NCBI RefSeq assembly: GCF_003634215.1
Contig: NZ_RBWX01000009.1
Coordinates: 372,001-436,000 of the forward strand
Length of the DNA stretch: 64,000 bases
Direction of reading: 5' to 3'
Source: Sphingosinicella microcystinivorans
GTDB taxonomy: Bacteria; Pseudomonadota; Alphaproteobacteria; Sphingomonadales; Sphingomonadaceae
Within the stretch, counting starts at the first letter, position 1; every line of letters starts with the position of its first letter. The notes below the pieces were generated by a model, which searched no databases, was not told the origin of the DNA, and saw nothing but the letters and a program-made list of their open reading frames with translations. This document shows, in pieces, positions 9,134 through 18,005 of this stretch. A program made the position numbers and the translations under genes.

Positions 9134-10428
9134 ATCCGGCGGGCGGCGGACGCAGCGATTTCGCGCTGCTGTTCCTCGTTCTCTTCGTCGTGGCTGCGGG
9201 CAATACCGCGCTGCAATCCGTGCTTCCCACGATCGGGCGCGAAATCGGCATCCCCGACCTGCTGGTGGCGACGATCTTCTCGTTTTCGGCGCTGATGTGG
9301 ACCTTCGCGGCGCCGCGCTGGGCGGATGCTTCGGACCGCTATGGCCGCAAGGCACTGATTTTGCTGGGCCTTGGCGGCTATTTCGTTTCCAAGCTGATCT
9401 GCGCTTTCGTGATCCTCGCCGGGCTCAAGCACCTGATCGCGCCGATCGCGGTGTTCATCATCTTTGCCCTCGCGCGTTCGCTGTTCGGCCTTTTCGGTTC
9501 GGCGTCCAATCCGGCGGCGCAGGCCTACGTCGCCTCGCGGACCAGCCCCTCGGAGCGCACGCGCGCCCTTTCCGTGCTTGCCTCCGCCTTCGGGCTCGGC
9601 ACGATCGTGGGGCCGGCGGTGGCGCCGTTCTTCGTGCTGCCGTACGTCACACTTTCCGGCCCGATGTTCGCGTTCGCGGCCTTCGCGCTCATCACACTCG
9701 TCATCGTATCGCGGCGTCTGCCCGCCGATGCGCCGAGCGCGGGCGAGGACCGGCCTATCGCCAACCTGGAGCCGACCGTCGCAACCGGCCCGCGCAGCAC
9801 CCACGGCGCGCGGACGCGGACACACCGCCGCCTGTCGTGGCGCGATCCGCGTATCCTGCCGTTTTCGATCTACGGCCTCGCCATCGGCAACGCGCAGGCG
9901 GCAAGCGGCCAGTCTCTCGGCTTTTTTGTCATCGACCGGCTCGGCCTGCCGCCTATCGAGGCGCAGACCTTTATCGGGATCACGCTGATGGCCGCTGCCG
10001 CCGCGACGCTGCTCGCGCAGTGGGCGCTGATCCCGATGTTCCACCTCGGCCCAAAGCTGCTGCTGCGCTGGGGTGCCGGACTGGGGGCTGTCGGATCGAT
10101 CCTGCTTGCGGTCTCGACCGATTTCTATGGAATCGTGCTGTCCTTCGCGATCGCCTCGCTCGGCTACGGCTTCGCGCGGCCGGGCTTCAGCGCCGGAGCG
10201 TCACTCGCCGTGGGGCTTGAGGATCAGGGCGGTGCGGCGGGCGCGATCACCGCCGTGAACGGCGCGGCGTTCATCATCGCGCCCACGATCGGCATCGCGC
10301 TCTACCAGCTCTGGCAGCCGCTGCCGTATCTTCTGAGCGCAGCACTTCTCGCCGTCATGCTCATCTATTCGCTGAAAAATCCGCTGCTGGGCTCCGACCT
10401 CGATCGGGACGAGATTCAGACGCAGTAG
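9130..10428 (+). CDS. Major facilitator superfamily transporter
   Basis: A 432-residue protein with about twelve membrane helices. The family motif between helices 2 and 3 appears as PRWADASDRYGRKALILLG. A hydrophilic central loop (about residues 190-240) separates the two six-helix halves. ATG 9130 overlaps the stop of the EamA gene (ATGA), which fixes the start; the frame is open far upstream but only as a shadow of that gene. The substrate is unknown; the arrangement resembles multidrug-type MFS exporters. The 3' end overlaps the convergent HMG-CoA lyase gene by 13 bases. Confidence 0.88.
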   Translation: MNPAGGGRSDFALLFLVLFVVAAGNTALQSVLPTIGREIGIPDLLVATIFSFSALMWTFAAPRWADASDRYGRKALILLGLGGYFVSKLICAFVILAGLKHLIAPIAVFIIFALARSLFGLFGSASNPAAQAYVASRTSPSERTRALSVLASAFGLGTIVGPAVAPFFVLPYVTLSGPMFAFAAFALITLVIVSRRLPADAPSAGEDRPIANLEPTVATGPRSTHGARTRTHRRLSWRDPRILPFSIYGLAIGNAQAASGQSLGFFVIDRLGLPPIEAQTFIGITLMAAAAATLLAQWALIPMFHLGPKLLLRWGAGLGAVGSILLAVSTDFYGIVLSFAIASLGYGFARPGFSAGASLAVGLEDQGGAAGAITAVNGAAFIIAPTIGIALYQLWQPLPYLLSAALLAVMLIYSLKNPLLGSDLDRDEIQTQ

Positions 10429-11357
10429 TTGGCGGCAGGATATTCGCCCGGCCTCGGGCCCGCTTTCGCCACCATCGAGGGGAGCGTTCTGCCCATCACA
10501 GTCGCAAACCAGTGATTTGTCGCGATGGCCGCAGCCAGATCCAAGCCGGTCGACACGCCCGAAGCGTCTAGCATGAACAGCAGCTCCTCTGTCGAGATGT
10601 TGCCGGCGGCCTTCGGCGCGAACGGGCAGCCGCCGAGCCCACCGAGCGAAGAATCGAGCACGTTCACGCCTGCTGCATAGGCCGCCCATGCGTTGGCGAT
10701 GCCGGTGCCGCGCGTATTGTGGAAGTGAGCGCGTAGGCGGATGCCGTCTCCGACCGCAGCGCGCACGCGGCCGAACAGGTCCGTCACCTGCGCGGGCACG
10801 CCGACACCGATCGTATCGGCGAGCGCGATCTCCTCGGCGCCCGCCTCGGCCATCGCCTCCACGCAGCGCACCACGGTTTCAGGCGGCACATAGCCTTCGA
10901 ACGGGCAACCGAACGCTGCCGAGATCGTGACCTGTGCAACGAGCCCATTTTCGCGCGCAAGCCGCAGCATCTCGCGGTTCTCGGCGATGCCTTGATCGAT
11001 CGTCTGGCCCTGATTGCGCTCGCCGAACGTGTTGGAGGCAACGAGCACACAGCCCGCCTCGTCGACGCCGCGCTTGTTGCCCTCCCGGCTTTCTATGGCG
11101 CGCAGCACGCCGCGCTTGTTGAGGCAGAGCCCGATGTAGGAGACGTCCCGGCGATCAGGGAGGCCCGCGATCACCGCTTCCGCGTCCGCCATCTGCGGCA
11201 CGCGCTTGGGATTGACGAAGCTTGCGACTTCGACGCGCCGCACGCCCGCGTCGATCATCCGCGTGATGAGGCCGAGCTTGTCGGCGGTGGAAACGATCTC
11301 CGGCTCGTTCTGGAGGCCGTCGCGCGCGCCCACCTCAACGATCGTCACGTCCGCCAT
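10416..11357 (-). CDS. mvaB: Hydroxymethylglutaryl-CoA lyase
   Basis: The 313-residue TIM-barrel enzyme cleaves HMG-CoA to acetyl-CoA and acetoacetate in leucine or branched-chain acyl breakdown. The N-terminal VEVGARDGLQNEP carries the catalytic Arg and metal-binding Asp. The C-terminal SLGGLGGCPFAPKAAGN carries the catalytic Cys in the family signature. ATG 11357 was chosen because AGGAGA lies just upstream and family members start here; an in-frame extension to 11546 has no support. It is divergent from the monooxygenase gene across about 147 bases. Related homocitrate- or citramalate-type lyases are possible but less likely. Confidence 0.92.
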   Translation of the reverse strand: MADVTIVEVGARDGLQNEPEIVSTADKLGLITRMIDAGVRRVEVASFVNPKRVPQMADAEAVIAGLPDRRDVSYIGLCLNKRGVLRAIESREGNKRGVDEAGCVLVASNTFGERNQGQTIDQGIAENREMLRLARENGLVAQVTISAAFGCPFEGYVPPETVVRCVEAMAEAGAEEIALADTIGVGVPAQVTDLFGRVRAAVGDGIRLRAHFHNTRGTGIANAWAAYAAGVNVLDSSLGGLGGCPFAPKAAGNISTEELLFMLDASGVSTGLDLAAAIATNHWFATVMGRTLPSMVAKAGPRPGEYPAANYCV

Positions 11358-11504
11358 GCCGTCTCTCCTGCAAATCGCTGCGTCCGACTTGGGCATTTCG
11401 GCGGCAAGGTCAATCCCTCTCAAAACCGAGATGCTCTCAAGTTGGGGGGCCTGCACCGAAAAACATTTGGCGCAATGATGGTGAGGCTCTGGGGAGAGAC
11501 CGCC

Positions 11505-13373
11505 ATGAACACAGGCCGCATCGAAACCGCGCTCACCGAAGCGCATGTCCCGTCACTCATCTGCGCGCTCGTCCATCTGACCGGCGACACCAGCCTGCTG
11601 ACGCCCGAAAACCGACCAACCTACGACTTCTTCGGCGACGGACAGGGAAACCTCCCGCCCGCGCTGCAAAACACCGTGCGGAAGCGCGCGGAAGCGGCGA
11701 TCAGCGCGAACCTTGCCGGCGCCCCCCTGCCCCCGCCCCCCGATGCGGCAACCGTACGGCTGATGATGGATTTCATCGCGGGGGCGGAGATTCCGAAGCA
11801 CTATGTGCCGTTCCTGGTGGAAGAACTGGGGGTTGAAAGCGCCGATCCGAAACGGCCCGAACCCGCGCCGGTGAAGAAGCGCATCGCCATCGTCGGCGCC
11901 GGCATGTCGGGACTTCTGGCCGCCATCCGCCTGCAGCAGGCCGGGCACGAGGTCATCGTGATCGAAAAGAATGAGGATGTCGGCGGCACGTGGCTGGAGA
12001 ACACCTACCGCGGCTGCCGCGTCGACAACCCGAGCCACCTCTATTCCTACTCGTTCGAGGCAAACCACCACTGGCCCGCGCATTATTCAACACAGCCGAC
12101 GCTGCTCGCTTACTTCCGCGACATTGCCGACAAATACGACCTTCGCCCGCTGATCCGCTTCGGTACGAGCGTGAACAAAGCGGAATGGGACGAAGCGGCC
12201 TCGCTATGGCGCCTGGCGCTTTCCGGGCAGCACGCGGACAGCATCGAAGCCGATGCGCTCGTCAGCGCCGTCGGCCAGCTCAACCAGCCGCGCCTTCCCG
12301 ACATTCCGGGTGTCGGCACGTTCAACGGACCCGCCTTTCACAGCGCGCGCTGGAGGCACGACGTGGACCTGAGGGGCAAGCGCGTCGCAGTGATCGGCAC
12401 GGGCGCAAGCGCTTATCAGTTCGTGCCGGAAATCGCGTCCGACGTCGCGGAGCTGACGGTCTTCCAGCGCACGCCGCCGTGGGGCGGGCCCACGCCCAAC
12501 TACCACGATCCCGTGACCGACAATGTTCAGTGGCTGCTGGAGAACGTGCCATTCTATGAGAAGTGGTATAGATTCTGGCTGTTCTGGATGATGACTGACG
12601 GCATCCTGCCGTTCGTGAAGGCCGACGAGGGCTGGAACGGCCCGGCGGGCACGATTGGCGCGATGAACCTTGAACTCAGGAACGCGCTGGTGCAGCAGAT
12701 CGGCGCGCAGTGCGAAGGGCGGCCCGATCTTTTCTCCGCCGTGATCCCTGACTATCCGATCGGCGGCAAACGCAGCCTTCGCGACAACGGCGTGTGGATC
12801 GCGGCTTTGCGCCGCGACAACGTGCACCTCGAACAAACGCCAATCTCCCGCATCATGGAGACCGGCATCGAGACGGCAGACGGCAAAACCCCCGAATTCG
12901 ACGTGATCATCTACGGCACCGGCTTCAAGGCGAGCGATTTCCTCTCCACCTTCAAGATATTCGGTCGGGACGGCACGGAACTTCACGAACGCTGGCAGGG
13001 CGACGCCCGCGCCTATCTGGGCATGACCGTGCCGGGTTTCCCGAACTTCTTCATGCTCTACGGGCCGAACACCAACATCGTCGTCAACGGCAGCATCATC
13101 TTCTTTTCGGAATGTTCGGTACGCTATGTCGTCCGCGCGCTCACGATGCTCGGCGCTGAGGGCGCCAAGACGCTCGACGTGCGCGAGGATGTGCACGACG
13201 TGTTCAATACTCGCGTCGATGCCGGAAACGCGCGAATGGCGTGGGGCCAGCCTGGCGTTTCGAGCTGGTACAAGAATGCCACGGGCCGCGTCAGCCAGAA
13301 CTGGCCATTCGCGCTTGTCGACTACTGGGCGGCGACGCTGAAGCCCGATCCTTCGGACTTTGAACTCGCTTAG
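11505..13373 (+). CDS. Flavin-containing Baeyer-Villiger-type monooxygenase
   Basis: A 622-residue flavoprotein. A roughly 120-residue N-terminal extension precedes the FAD-binding motif GAGMSG (131-136). The Baeyer-Villiger fingerprint FxGxxxHxxxW is present as FNGPAFHSARW (273-283), and the NADPH-binding motif GTGAS follows at 298-302. The extended N-terminus places it with the 4-hydroxyacetophenone/cyclic ketone class rather than simple FMOs. It would insert oxygen next to a ketone using NADPH and O2; the substrate is unknown. ATG 11505 follows GGGGAGAG; ATG 11475 is a possible longer start. Neighbouring acyl-CoA genes suggest ketone catabolism. Confidence 0.9.
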   Translation: MNTGRIETALTEAHVPSLICALVHLTGDTSLLTPENRPTYDFFGDGQGNLPPALQNTVRKRAEAAISANLAGAPLPPPPDAATVRLMMDFIAGAEIPKHYVPFLVEELGVESADPKRPEPAPVKKRIAIVGAGMSGLLAAIRLQQAGHEVIVIEKNEDVGGTWLENTYRGCRVDNPSHLYSYSFEANHHWPAHYSTQPTLLAYFRDIADKYDLRPLIRFGTSVNKAEWDEAASLWRLALSGQHADSIEADALVSAVGQLNQPRLPDIPGVGTFNGPAFHSARWRHDVDLRGKRVAVIGTGASAYQFVPEIASDVAELTVFQRTPPWGGPTPNYHDPVTDNVQWLLENVPFYEKWYRFWLFWMMTDGILPFVKADEGWNGPAGTIGAMNLELRNALVQQIGAQCEGRPDLFSAVIPDYPIGGKRSLRDNGVWIAALRRDNVHLEQTPISRIMETGIETADGKTPEFDVIIYGTGFKASDFLSTFKIFGRDGTELHERWQGDARAYLGMTVPGFPNFFMLYGPNTNIVVNGSIIFFSECSVRYVVRALTMLGAEGAKTLDVREDVHDVFNTRVDAGNARMAWGQPGVSSWYKNATGRVSQNWPFALVDYWAATLKPDPSDFELA

Positions 13374-14143
13374 AGCGACTGTCCGTCGTCCACCGTGAAG
13401 CTGGAGCCGGTAATCGCGGCGCTCGCGTCTGAGGCCAGGTAAAGCAGCATCGCGTCGAGGCTGTCCTCCGCCATCAGCCGCCGTCGCGGGAACCCGGCCA
13501 TATGCTTCTGCCCGGCTTCGGTATCGAACCAGTCGCTGTTGATTTCCGTGCGTGCATAGCCGGGGCAAATCGAATTGACGTTTATGCCCTGCCGCACCCA
13601 ATCGCGCGCCAGCACCTTGCCCATCTGTTGCACCGCCGCCTTGGTCGCCGAATAAGCGGCAAGCCCCGGCTCCACAGCATTCGCCGTGATCGAAGAGACG
13701 ATCACGATCCGGCCCTGTCCGCGATCGCGGGAGCCCGCAGCCATCAACCGCCGCGCGCCCTCGCGAACGGTCAGGAACACGCCCGTCAGGTTCACGCCCA
13801 TCAGGCGCTCGAACTCCTCAAGAGCAAGCTCCGTAGCGGCGCCTTCCACGTTCATGCCGGCGTTGGCGATGATGCTGTCCGGCGTGCCGAACTCCTCCTC
13901 GATACGGTCGTAGGCCGCGATCACGGAGGCTTCGCTTGAAACGTCCATCTCGACCGCAAGCGCCTCGCCGCCCGAACCCGCGATCTCGTCGGCGAGGTCG
14001 TCGAGCAGGCCGACACGCCGCGCGCCGAGCGCGACCTTCGCGCCGCTCGCCGCAAGCTGCCGCGCGAAACGCGCTCCGAAGCCGGACGATGCGCCTGTAA
14101 CGAGCGCAATGCGGCCCGAAAGATCGAACGAGAAACCTGCCAT
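13370..14143 (-). CDS. Short-chain dehydrogenase/reductase (SDR)
   Basis: A 257-residue classical SDR: cofactor motif TGASSGFG (16-23), NAG at 94-96, catalytic Ser in IVIVSSITAN (about 150-151) and YSATK with Tyr164 and Lys168. Members of this type reduce or oxidise hydroxy/keto groups of alcohols or acyl-CoAs. ATG 14143 is 5 bases from AGGGGAG; ATG 14146 and GTG 14149 are alternatives. It lies downstream of the flavodoxin-like and acyl-CoA dehydrogenase genes on the same strand and overlaps the end of the convergent monooxygenase gene by 4 bases. A 3-hydroxyacyl-CoA dehydrogenase role is plausible from context only. Confidence 0.9.
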   Translation of the reverse strand: MAGFSFDLSGRIALVTGASSGFGARFARQLAASGAKVALGARRVGLLDDLADEIAGSGGEALAVEMDVSSEASVIAAYDRIEEEFGTPDSIIANAGMNVEGAATELALEEFERLMGVNLTGVFLTVREGARRLMAAGSRDRGQGRIVIVSSITANAVEPGLAAYSATKAAVQQMGKVLARDWVRQGINVNSICPGYARTEINSDWFDTEAGQKHMAGFPRRRLMAEDSLDAMLLYLASDASAAITGSSFTVDDGQSL

Positions 14144-14153
14144 CATCACTCCC

Positions 14154-14648
14154 CTAAAAAATCCCCATCGCGAGGCCCGCGCTTAGCGCATGGCCGGTGT
14201 CCCGGCACCCCTCAAGATCGTCTGGCACGATCCGTTTCGGCGCGAGGATCGTTTCCGGGGTATCGGCATGGGTCAGCACGATGCGCGGTTCGGCTGCGGG
14301 CTTCAACCGCCAGCCCGTCGCAATCCGCGTGATCTGGCGCACGGCGTTTTCACCGTCCGTGCCTGCGCAGACAAGCACCGCGTAGGGCCGCCCTTCGATG
14401 CGGCCGAGCGCCGGATAGTAACAGCGATCGAAAAACGCCTTCATGACGCCCGCGATTGCGGCGAGATTTTCCGGACACGCGAAGATATAGCCTTCCGCCG
14501 GCAGCAGATCGTCGGGGCCCGCCTCGGACGCAGGTTTCAGCACGACCGTGACGCCTTCCTCCCGGCGTGCGCCCTCCGCCGCCGCCTCGGCCATCTGGCG
14601 GGTGCCGCCGGTCATCGAATACCAGACGATGAGAAGTGTCTTTGCCAT
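14154..14648 (-). CDS. Flavodoxin-like / NADPH-dependent FMN reductase family protein
   Basis: The 164-residue protein has the flavodoxin-type FMN phosphate-binding loop at its N-terminus (WYSMTGGTRQMAEA) and a second loop in FACPENLAAIAGVMKAFFDRCYYPALGR. This is typical of the NAD(P)H-dependent oxidoreductases related to WrbA/FMN reductase. It could supply electrons or reduced flavin, or act on quinones. The start at 14648 is separated by a single base from the stop of the acyl-CoA dehydrogenase gene, indicating one transcript. A link to that enzyme or to the flavin monooxygenase is inference. Confidence 0.8.
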   Translation of the reverse strand: MAKTLLIVWYSMTGGTRQMAEAAAEGARREEGVTVVLKPASEAGPDDLLPAEGYIFACPENLAAIAGVMKAFFDRCYYPALGRIEGRPYAVLVCAGTDGENAVRQITRIATGWRLKPAAEPRIVLTHADTPETILAPKRIVPDDLEGCRDTGHALSAGLAMGIF

Positions 14649-14649
14649 T

Positions 14650-15942
14650 TCAGCCTTCAGCAAACGCAGCCTTCTTCGGCCCCATGTAGCCGAACAGGAA
14701 CGCGGCCACCTTCCGCATCTGGATCTCTTCGGCGCCCTCGGTGATGCGATAGCGGCGGTGGTGACGATAGATGTGTTCGAACGGCTTGTGCCGCGAATAG
14801 CCGATGCCGCCGTGCACCTGCATGGCGTGGTCCGCCGCTTCGCTGACGAGCCGGTTCGCCCAGTAGTTGCACATGGAGACCCGGTCCGAAAGCGCGCTCT
14901 CAATCGCCTTGTGCGCCATACGGTCCATCTCCCACGCCGTCTTTCGGATGAGGAGCCGCAGCATTTCCGCCTGCGTCGCAAGCTCGACGAGCGGAAACTG
15001 GATCGCCTGATTCTCCGCGAGCGCCTTGCCGAAGGGCTTTCGCGTTCGCGCGTATTTCACGCTCTCCTCGATGCAGTAGACGGCCGCACCGAGCGACGAG
15101 GCGGCCTGCCGGATGCGGTTCTGGTGGACAAACGACTGCGCGAGCGCCAGGCCCGCGCCCGGCGTGCCGAGCACGGCGGTTTCAGGCACCCAGACGTTCG
15201 TGAAGGACACGCGCGGGTGATCGGTCGGCATGTTGAAGGTCCAGAGATACTCCTCGATCTTCACGCCCGCCGTATCCGAAGGCACCAGAAGGCAAGTGAT
15301 GCCGCGCGCATCGCCGTCTGCACCGTCCGTGCGCGCGAAGGCGGCGCAGTGCGTGGCGACGTGCATCCCGGTCGTCCACATCTTCTCGCCGTCGATGCGC
15401 CAGCCGGGCACGCCGCCGCGTGTTTCGGGCACCGCCCGCGTTTCCATGTGCGTCGCGTCGGACCCGTGCTCGGGTTCTGTGAGGCCGAAGGCGACGATGC
15501 GCTCGCGCTTGAAGCCGCCGAGGATGAACTCCTGTTTCTGCGCCTCGGTGCCGAATTCCTCGAACATGGCGACGAACGGGAAGTTGCCGACGATGGAATG
15601 CTCGTTCTGGAGGTCGTTGTGGAGGCCGAGGCCCTTGGCGGCGAAATGTTCGCGGATCACCGCCATCCAGAGGTTGGAGCCAGCCTTGCCGCCATATGTT
15701 TTCGGCGCAGAGAAACGCCAGTGCCCGGCTGCGTCGGCACGGCGCTGCGCTTCAATGAGCAGGGCTTCCCATTCATGGCGCGGGAGGCCGCCGTTCTCGA
15801 AATCGGTACGCGCCCATTCCCGGCGGTGATCAAAGAAGCGGATGTTGTCGTCCGCACGCTCGAGCGGCCTGATCTCGGCTTCAATGAACGCGTCAAGCTC
15901 GGCAAGGTAAGCGACGAGATCCGCAGGTAGATCGAAATCCAT
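14650..15942 (-). CDS. Acyl-CoA dehydrogenase family protein
   Basis: The 430-residue FAD enzyme introduces a 2,3 double bond into an acyl-CoA. It shows the family layout of N-terminal helices, central beta domain (FGLTEPEHGSDATHMETRA) and C-terminal helical domain (YARTRKPFGKALAENQAIQFPL; MQVHGGIGYSRHKPFEHIYR). The His-Gly-Gly-Gly/Ile turn and RRYRITEGAEEIQ end are typical. ATG 15942 follows AGGAGAGG; the longer frame has no support. It heads a minus-strand unit with the flavodoxin-like protein and the SDR. Chain length or branching of the substrate cannot be read from the sequence. Confidence 0.92.
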   Translation of the reverse strand: MDFDLPADLVAYLAELDAFIEAEIRPLERADDNIRFFDHRREWARTDFENGGLPRHEWEALLIEAQRRADAAGHWRFSAPKTYGGKAGSNLWMAVIREHFAAKGLGLHNDLQNEHSIVGNFPFVAMFEEFGTEAQKQEFILGGFKRERIVAFGLTEPEHGSDATHMETRAVPETRGGVPGWRIDGEKMWTTGMHVATHCAAFARTDGADGDARGITCLLVPSDTAGVKIEEYLWTFNMPTDHPRVSFTNVWVPETAVLGTPGAGLALAQSFVHQNRIRQAASSLGAAVYCIEESVKYARTRKPFGKALAENQAIQFPLVELATQAEMLRLLIRKTAWEMDRMAHKAIESALSDRVSMCNYWANRLVSEAADHAMQVHGGIGYSRHKPFEHIYRHHRRYRITEGAEEIQMRKVAAFLFGYMGPKKAAFAEG

Positions 15943-16020
15943 GGGTCCTCTCCTTGCCCGCCAGATAGACAAGCGCCGAGGCACGCGTCCACCGCTCGGG
16001 AATGAGAGGGCGTTGGACTT

Positions 16021-16734
16021 CTAAGGAAGGTTGCCGTTTTCCTTGTAGCGCTGTTCGAGGAACTTTCCCTCGATGGCGAGCGCATCAAGATCGCCGCGCA
16101 CGAGCTGTTCGGAAAGGCGCCGCAGTTCGTCGGCGATCGTCACCAGCCCTTCCAGAAGCTGCGCTTCGGGCTCACTGCCCGGCGTGCGGAAGGCCTGCGG
16201 TACTTTGAGGTAGGTGTCGACAAGGCGCGGCAGATGCTCGCCGATGAGGCGGCGTGCATCGCCCGCGATCGGCTGGCCGGAGGGCACCTGGCCGAGCTGC
16301 TCGCCGAGGACTTCGAGGCGCAGCAGAATTTCGTCGATCAGCTTCGACGCACGCGCCGGCAGGCTGCGGCGCTGGCGCTCCAGCCACGCCTCCACACGGC
16401 GCGGAATCGCCGCGAGGTCGGCGTTTTTCAGGGCCTGCGGGGTCGGCATCTCCGCCTGCGGACGGCGCAGCAAAAACCAGCCGCCGACGCCGACCACCGC
16501 GAGCACGAGCATCAGGAAGCCGTTGATGCCAAGCGGCGCCACGAACATTGCGAAAAGCAGCGCGGCAACCGCGAGCCCGGCGGCCGCCATGGCCGCATTC
16601 GCCACACGCTGCGCCACCGATTTCGCATGGCGCTGCGTGCGCCTGAGCGCAGCCGCGCGCCCTTCCGGCGTTTGGCCAAGCCGCTTCAACGCCTCGTCGG
16701 CACGGCCGAGCATCTGCGACACATCACGCGCCAC
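16021..16734 (-). CDS. XpaC-like membrane protein, partner of TelA
   Basis: A 237-residue protein with two adjacent membrane helices (about 45-85) and a helical C-terminal domain, matching the XpaC family (named for 5-bromo-4-chloroindolyl phosphate hydrolysis). The C-terminal part holds the conserved-looking KLIDEILLRLEVLGEQLG and HLPRLVDTYLKVPQAFR segments. XpaC and TelA genes are usually adjacent and are thought to act in tellurite or toxic anion resistance and cell-envelope stress; the mechanism is not known. The gene starts 3 bases after the telA stop. Confidence 0.75.
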   Translation of the reverse strand: MARDVSQMLGRADEALKRLGQTPEGRAAALRRTQRHAKSVAQRVANAAMAAAGLAVAALLFAMFVAPLGINGFLMLVLAVVGVGGWFLLRRPQAEMPTPQALKNADLAAIPRRVEAWLERQRRSLPARASKLIDEILLRLEVLGEQLGQVPSGQPIAGDARRLIGEHLPRLVDTYLKVPQAFRTPGSEPEAQLLEGLVTIADELRRLSEQLVRGDLDALAIEGKFLEQRYKENGNLP

Positions 16735-16737
16735 GGG

Positions 16738-17925
16738 TCAGCCCTCGATCGCCTTGAAGGTCGACGTCGGCCCCTTCACCTGCGCCTGTGCGGCCCCCTC
16801 GGCGCGGGCGATATAACCGCGCGACTTCTCGACCTCGCCGGAGAGCGTTTCGACCGTTTCCTTCATCGAGGCGAGCGCCTCCATCTTGAACGTGTCGATC
16901 GAATCCATCGTGGCATAGATGTTCTCGAACGCGCGCTTCAGCGTTTCGATCGGGATGGTCGCGGAGGCGGCCTGCTTGTGGATCTCGCCGGTCTGGTTCC
17001 GCAGCATGGAGCTCGTCGAATCGATCACACCCGCCGTCGTCGTGTTGAGCGCGGTGATCTGATCGAGCACAAGGCGCTGGCTGGTGAGCGCCTGCGCGAC
17101 CGTGACAGCCGTGCGGAGCGCCGACACCGTCGTCGTCGAGGCGCGGTCCACGCCTTTTGTCAGCTCGACATTGTTCTTCTTGACGAGATCAAGCGCGAGA
17201 TAGCCCTGCACGCTGACCGCCATCTGCGTCAGCAGATCGGTCGTCCGCTGGCGCGCGTAGAACAGTGCGCTTTCGCGGATCGCCTTCGCCTTGGCGGGAT
17301 CGGACACCTCAAGCTCCGCCGCCGCGGCTTCGAGCTTCGCATCCAGCGTCTTCGAGACGTGGATCATCTGCTCCAGCTTCTCCATCGTCTTCCAGAGGTT
17401 CTGGCGTTCGACATCGATCGCGGCATTGTCGCGAAAAAGCTCCTCGCGGCTGTTCGCAAGGCTTTCGAGGATGCCCGAAATGTGGCTTTGCGCGGAGCGA
17501 TACTTGTCGAAATAGCGGTTTGCACCGTTTCCGAACGGAATGATGCCCAGAATCTTGCGCGGCGCCAGCTTCTTGCCGTCCGTGCCGGGATCGAGGTCTT
17601 CGACCGTGCGGCGCAGTGCGATCAGATCCTTGCCGACACTGCCTTCGGCATTGATCGCCTTTACCGGCCGATCGAGGAAGCGATTGGAATGCTGCGCGGC
17701 CTCTGCGATCTCGCGACGGCCAAGCGCCGTCACCTCGTCAACGAGTTTGCCAAAGGCGGGGCTGTTCGCATCCTGTGCAAGAAGATCGTCGACAAAGCCG
17801 TCGACGGTGGCTTCCAGCTTGGTCTTTTTCTCGTCGCTGATCGGCACAAGGCCCGCGGCCTTTTCCGGCGCCACGGCGATCACGGGATCGGGGGCCTGAA
17901 GCTTCAGCTCGGTTTCGGTCTGCAT
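16738..17925 (-). CDS. telA: Toxic anion resistance protein TelA
   Basis: The 395-residue, mostly helical soluble protein fits the TelA/KlaA family in length and sequence. Recognisable stretches are SILDLKxx-like IPFGNGANRYFDKYRSAQSHISGIL, the Asn/Glu-rich NLWKTMEKLEQMIHVSKTLDAK and ALTSQRLVLDQITALNTTTAGVI. The family is linked to resistance to tellurite and some antimicrobial peptides; the biochemical function is not established. It pairs with the XpaC-like gene 3 bases downstream. It is divergent from the exported protein gene at 18006 across about 80 bases. Confidence 0.88.
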   Translation of the reverse strand: MQTETELKLQAPDPVIAVAPEKAAGLVPISDEKKTKLEATVDGFVDDLLAQDANSPAFGKLVDEVTALGRREIAEAAQHSNRFLDRPVKAINAEGSVGKDLIALRRTVEDLDPGTDGKKLAPRKILGIIPFGNGANRYFDKYRSAQSHISGILESLANSREELFRDNAAIDVERQNLWKTMEKLEQMIHVSKTLDAKLEAAAAELEVSDPAKAKAIRESALFYARQRTTDLLTQMAVSVQGYLALDLVKKNNVELTKGVDRASTTTVSALRTAVTVAQALTSQRLVLDQITALNTTTAGVIDSTSSMLRNQTGEIHKQAASATIPIETLKRAFENIYATMDSIDTFKMEALASMKETVETLSGEVEKSRGYIARAEGAAQAQVKGPTSTFKAIEG

Positions 17926-18005
17926 TACCGCTCCTAATGATCCGTTTCCTGTCCTATGCTTATCACCATATTGGGTGTGTTAGCCACATAATACAAGAGG
18001 ATGCC

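Noticed and set aside
7739-9355. A 538-codon frame on the minus strand opposite the small exported protein and EamA genes
   Set aside because: Composition is that of an antisense shadow (Arg/Gly/Ala/His), with no recognisable domain.
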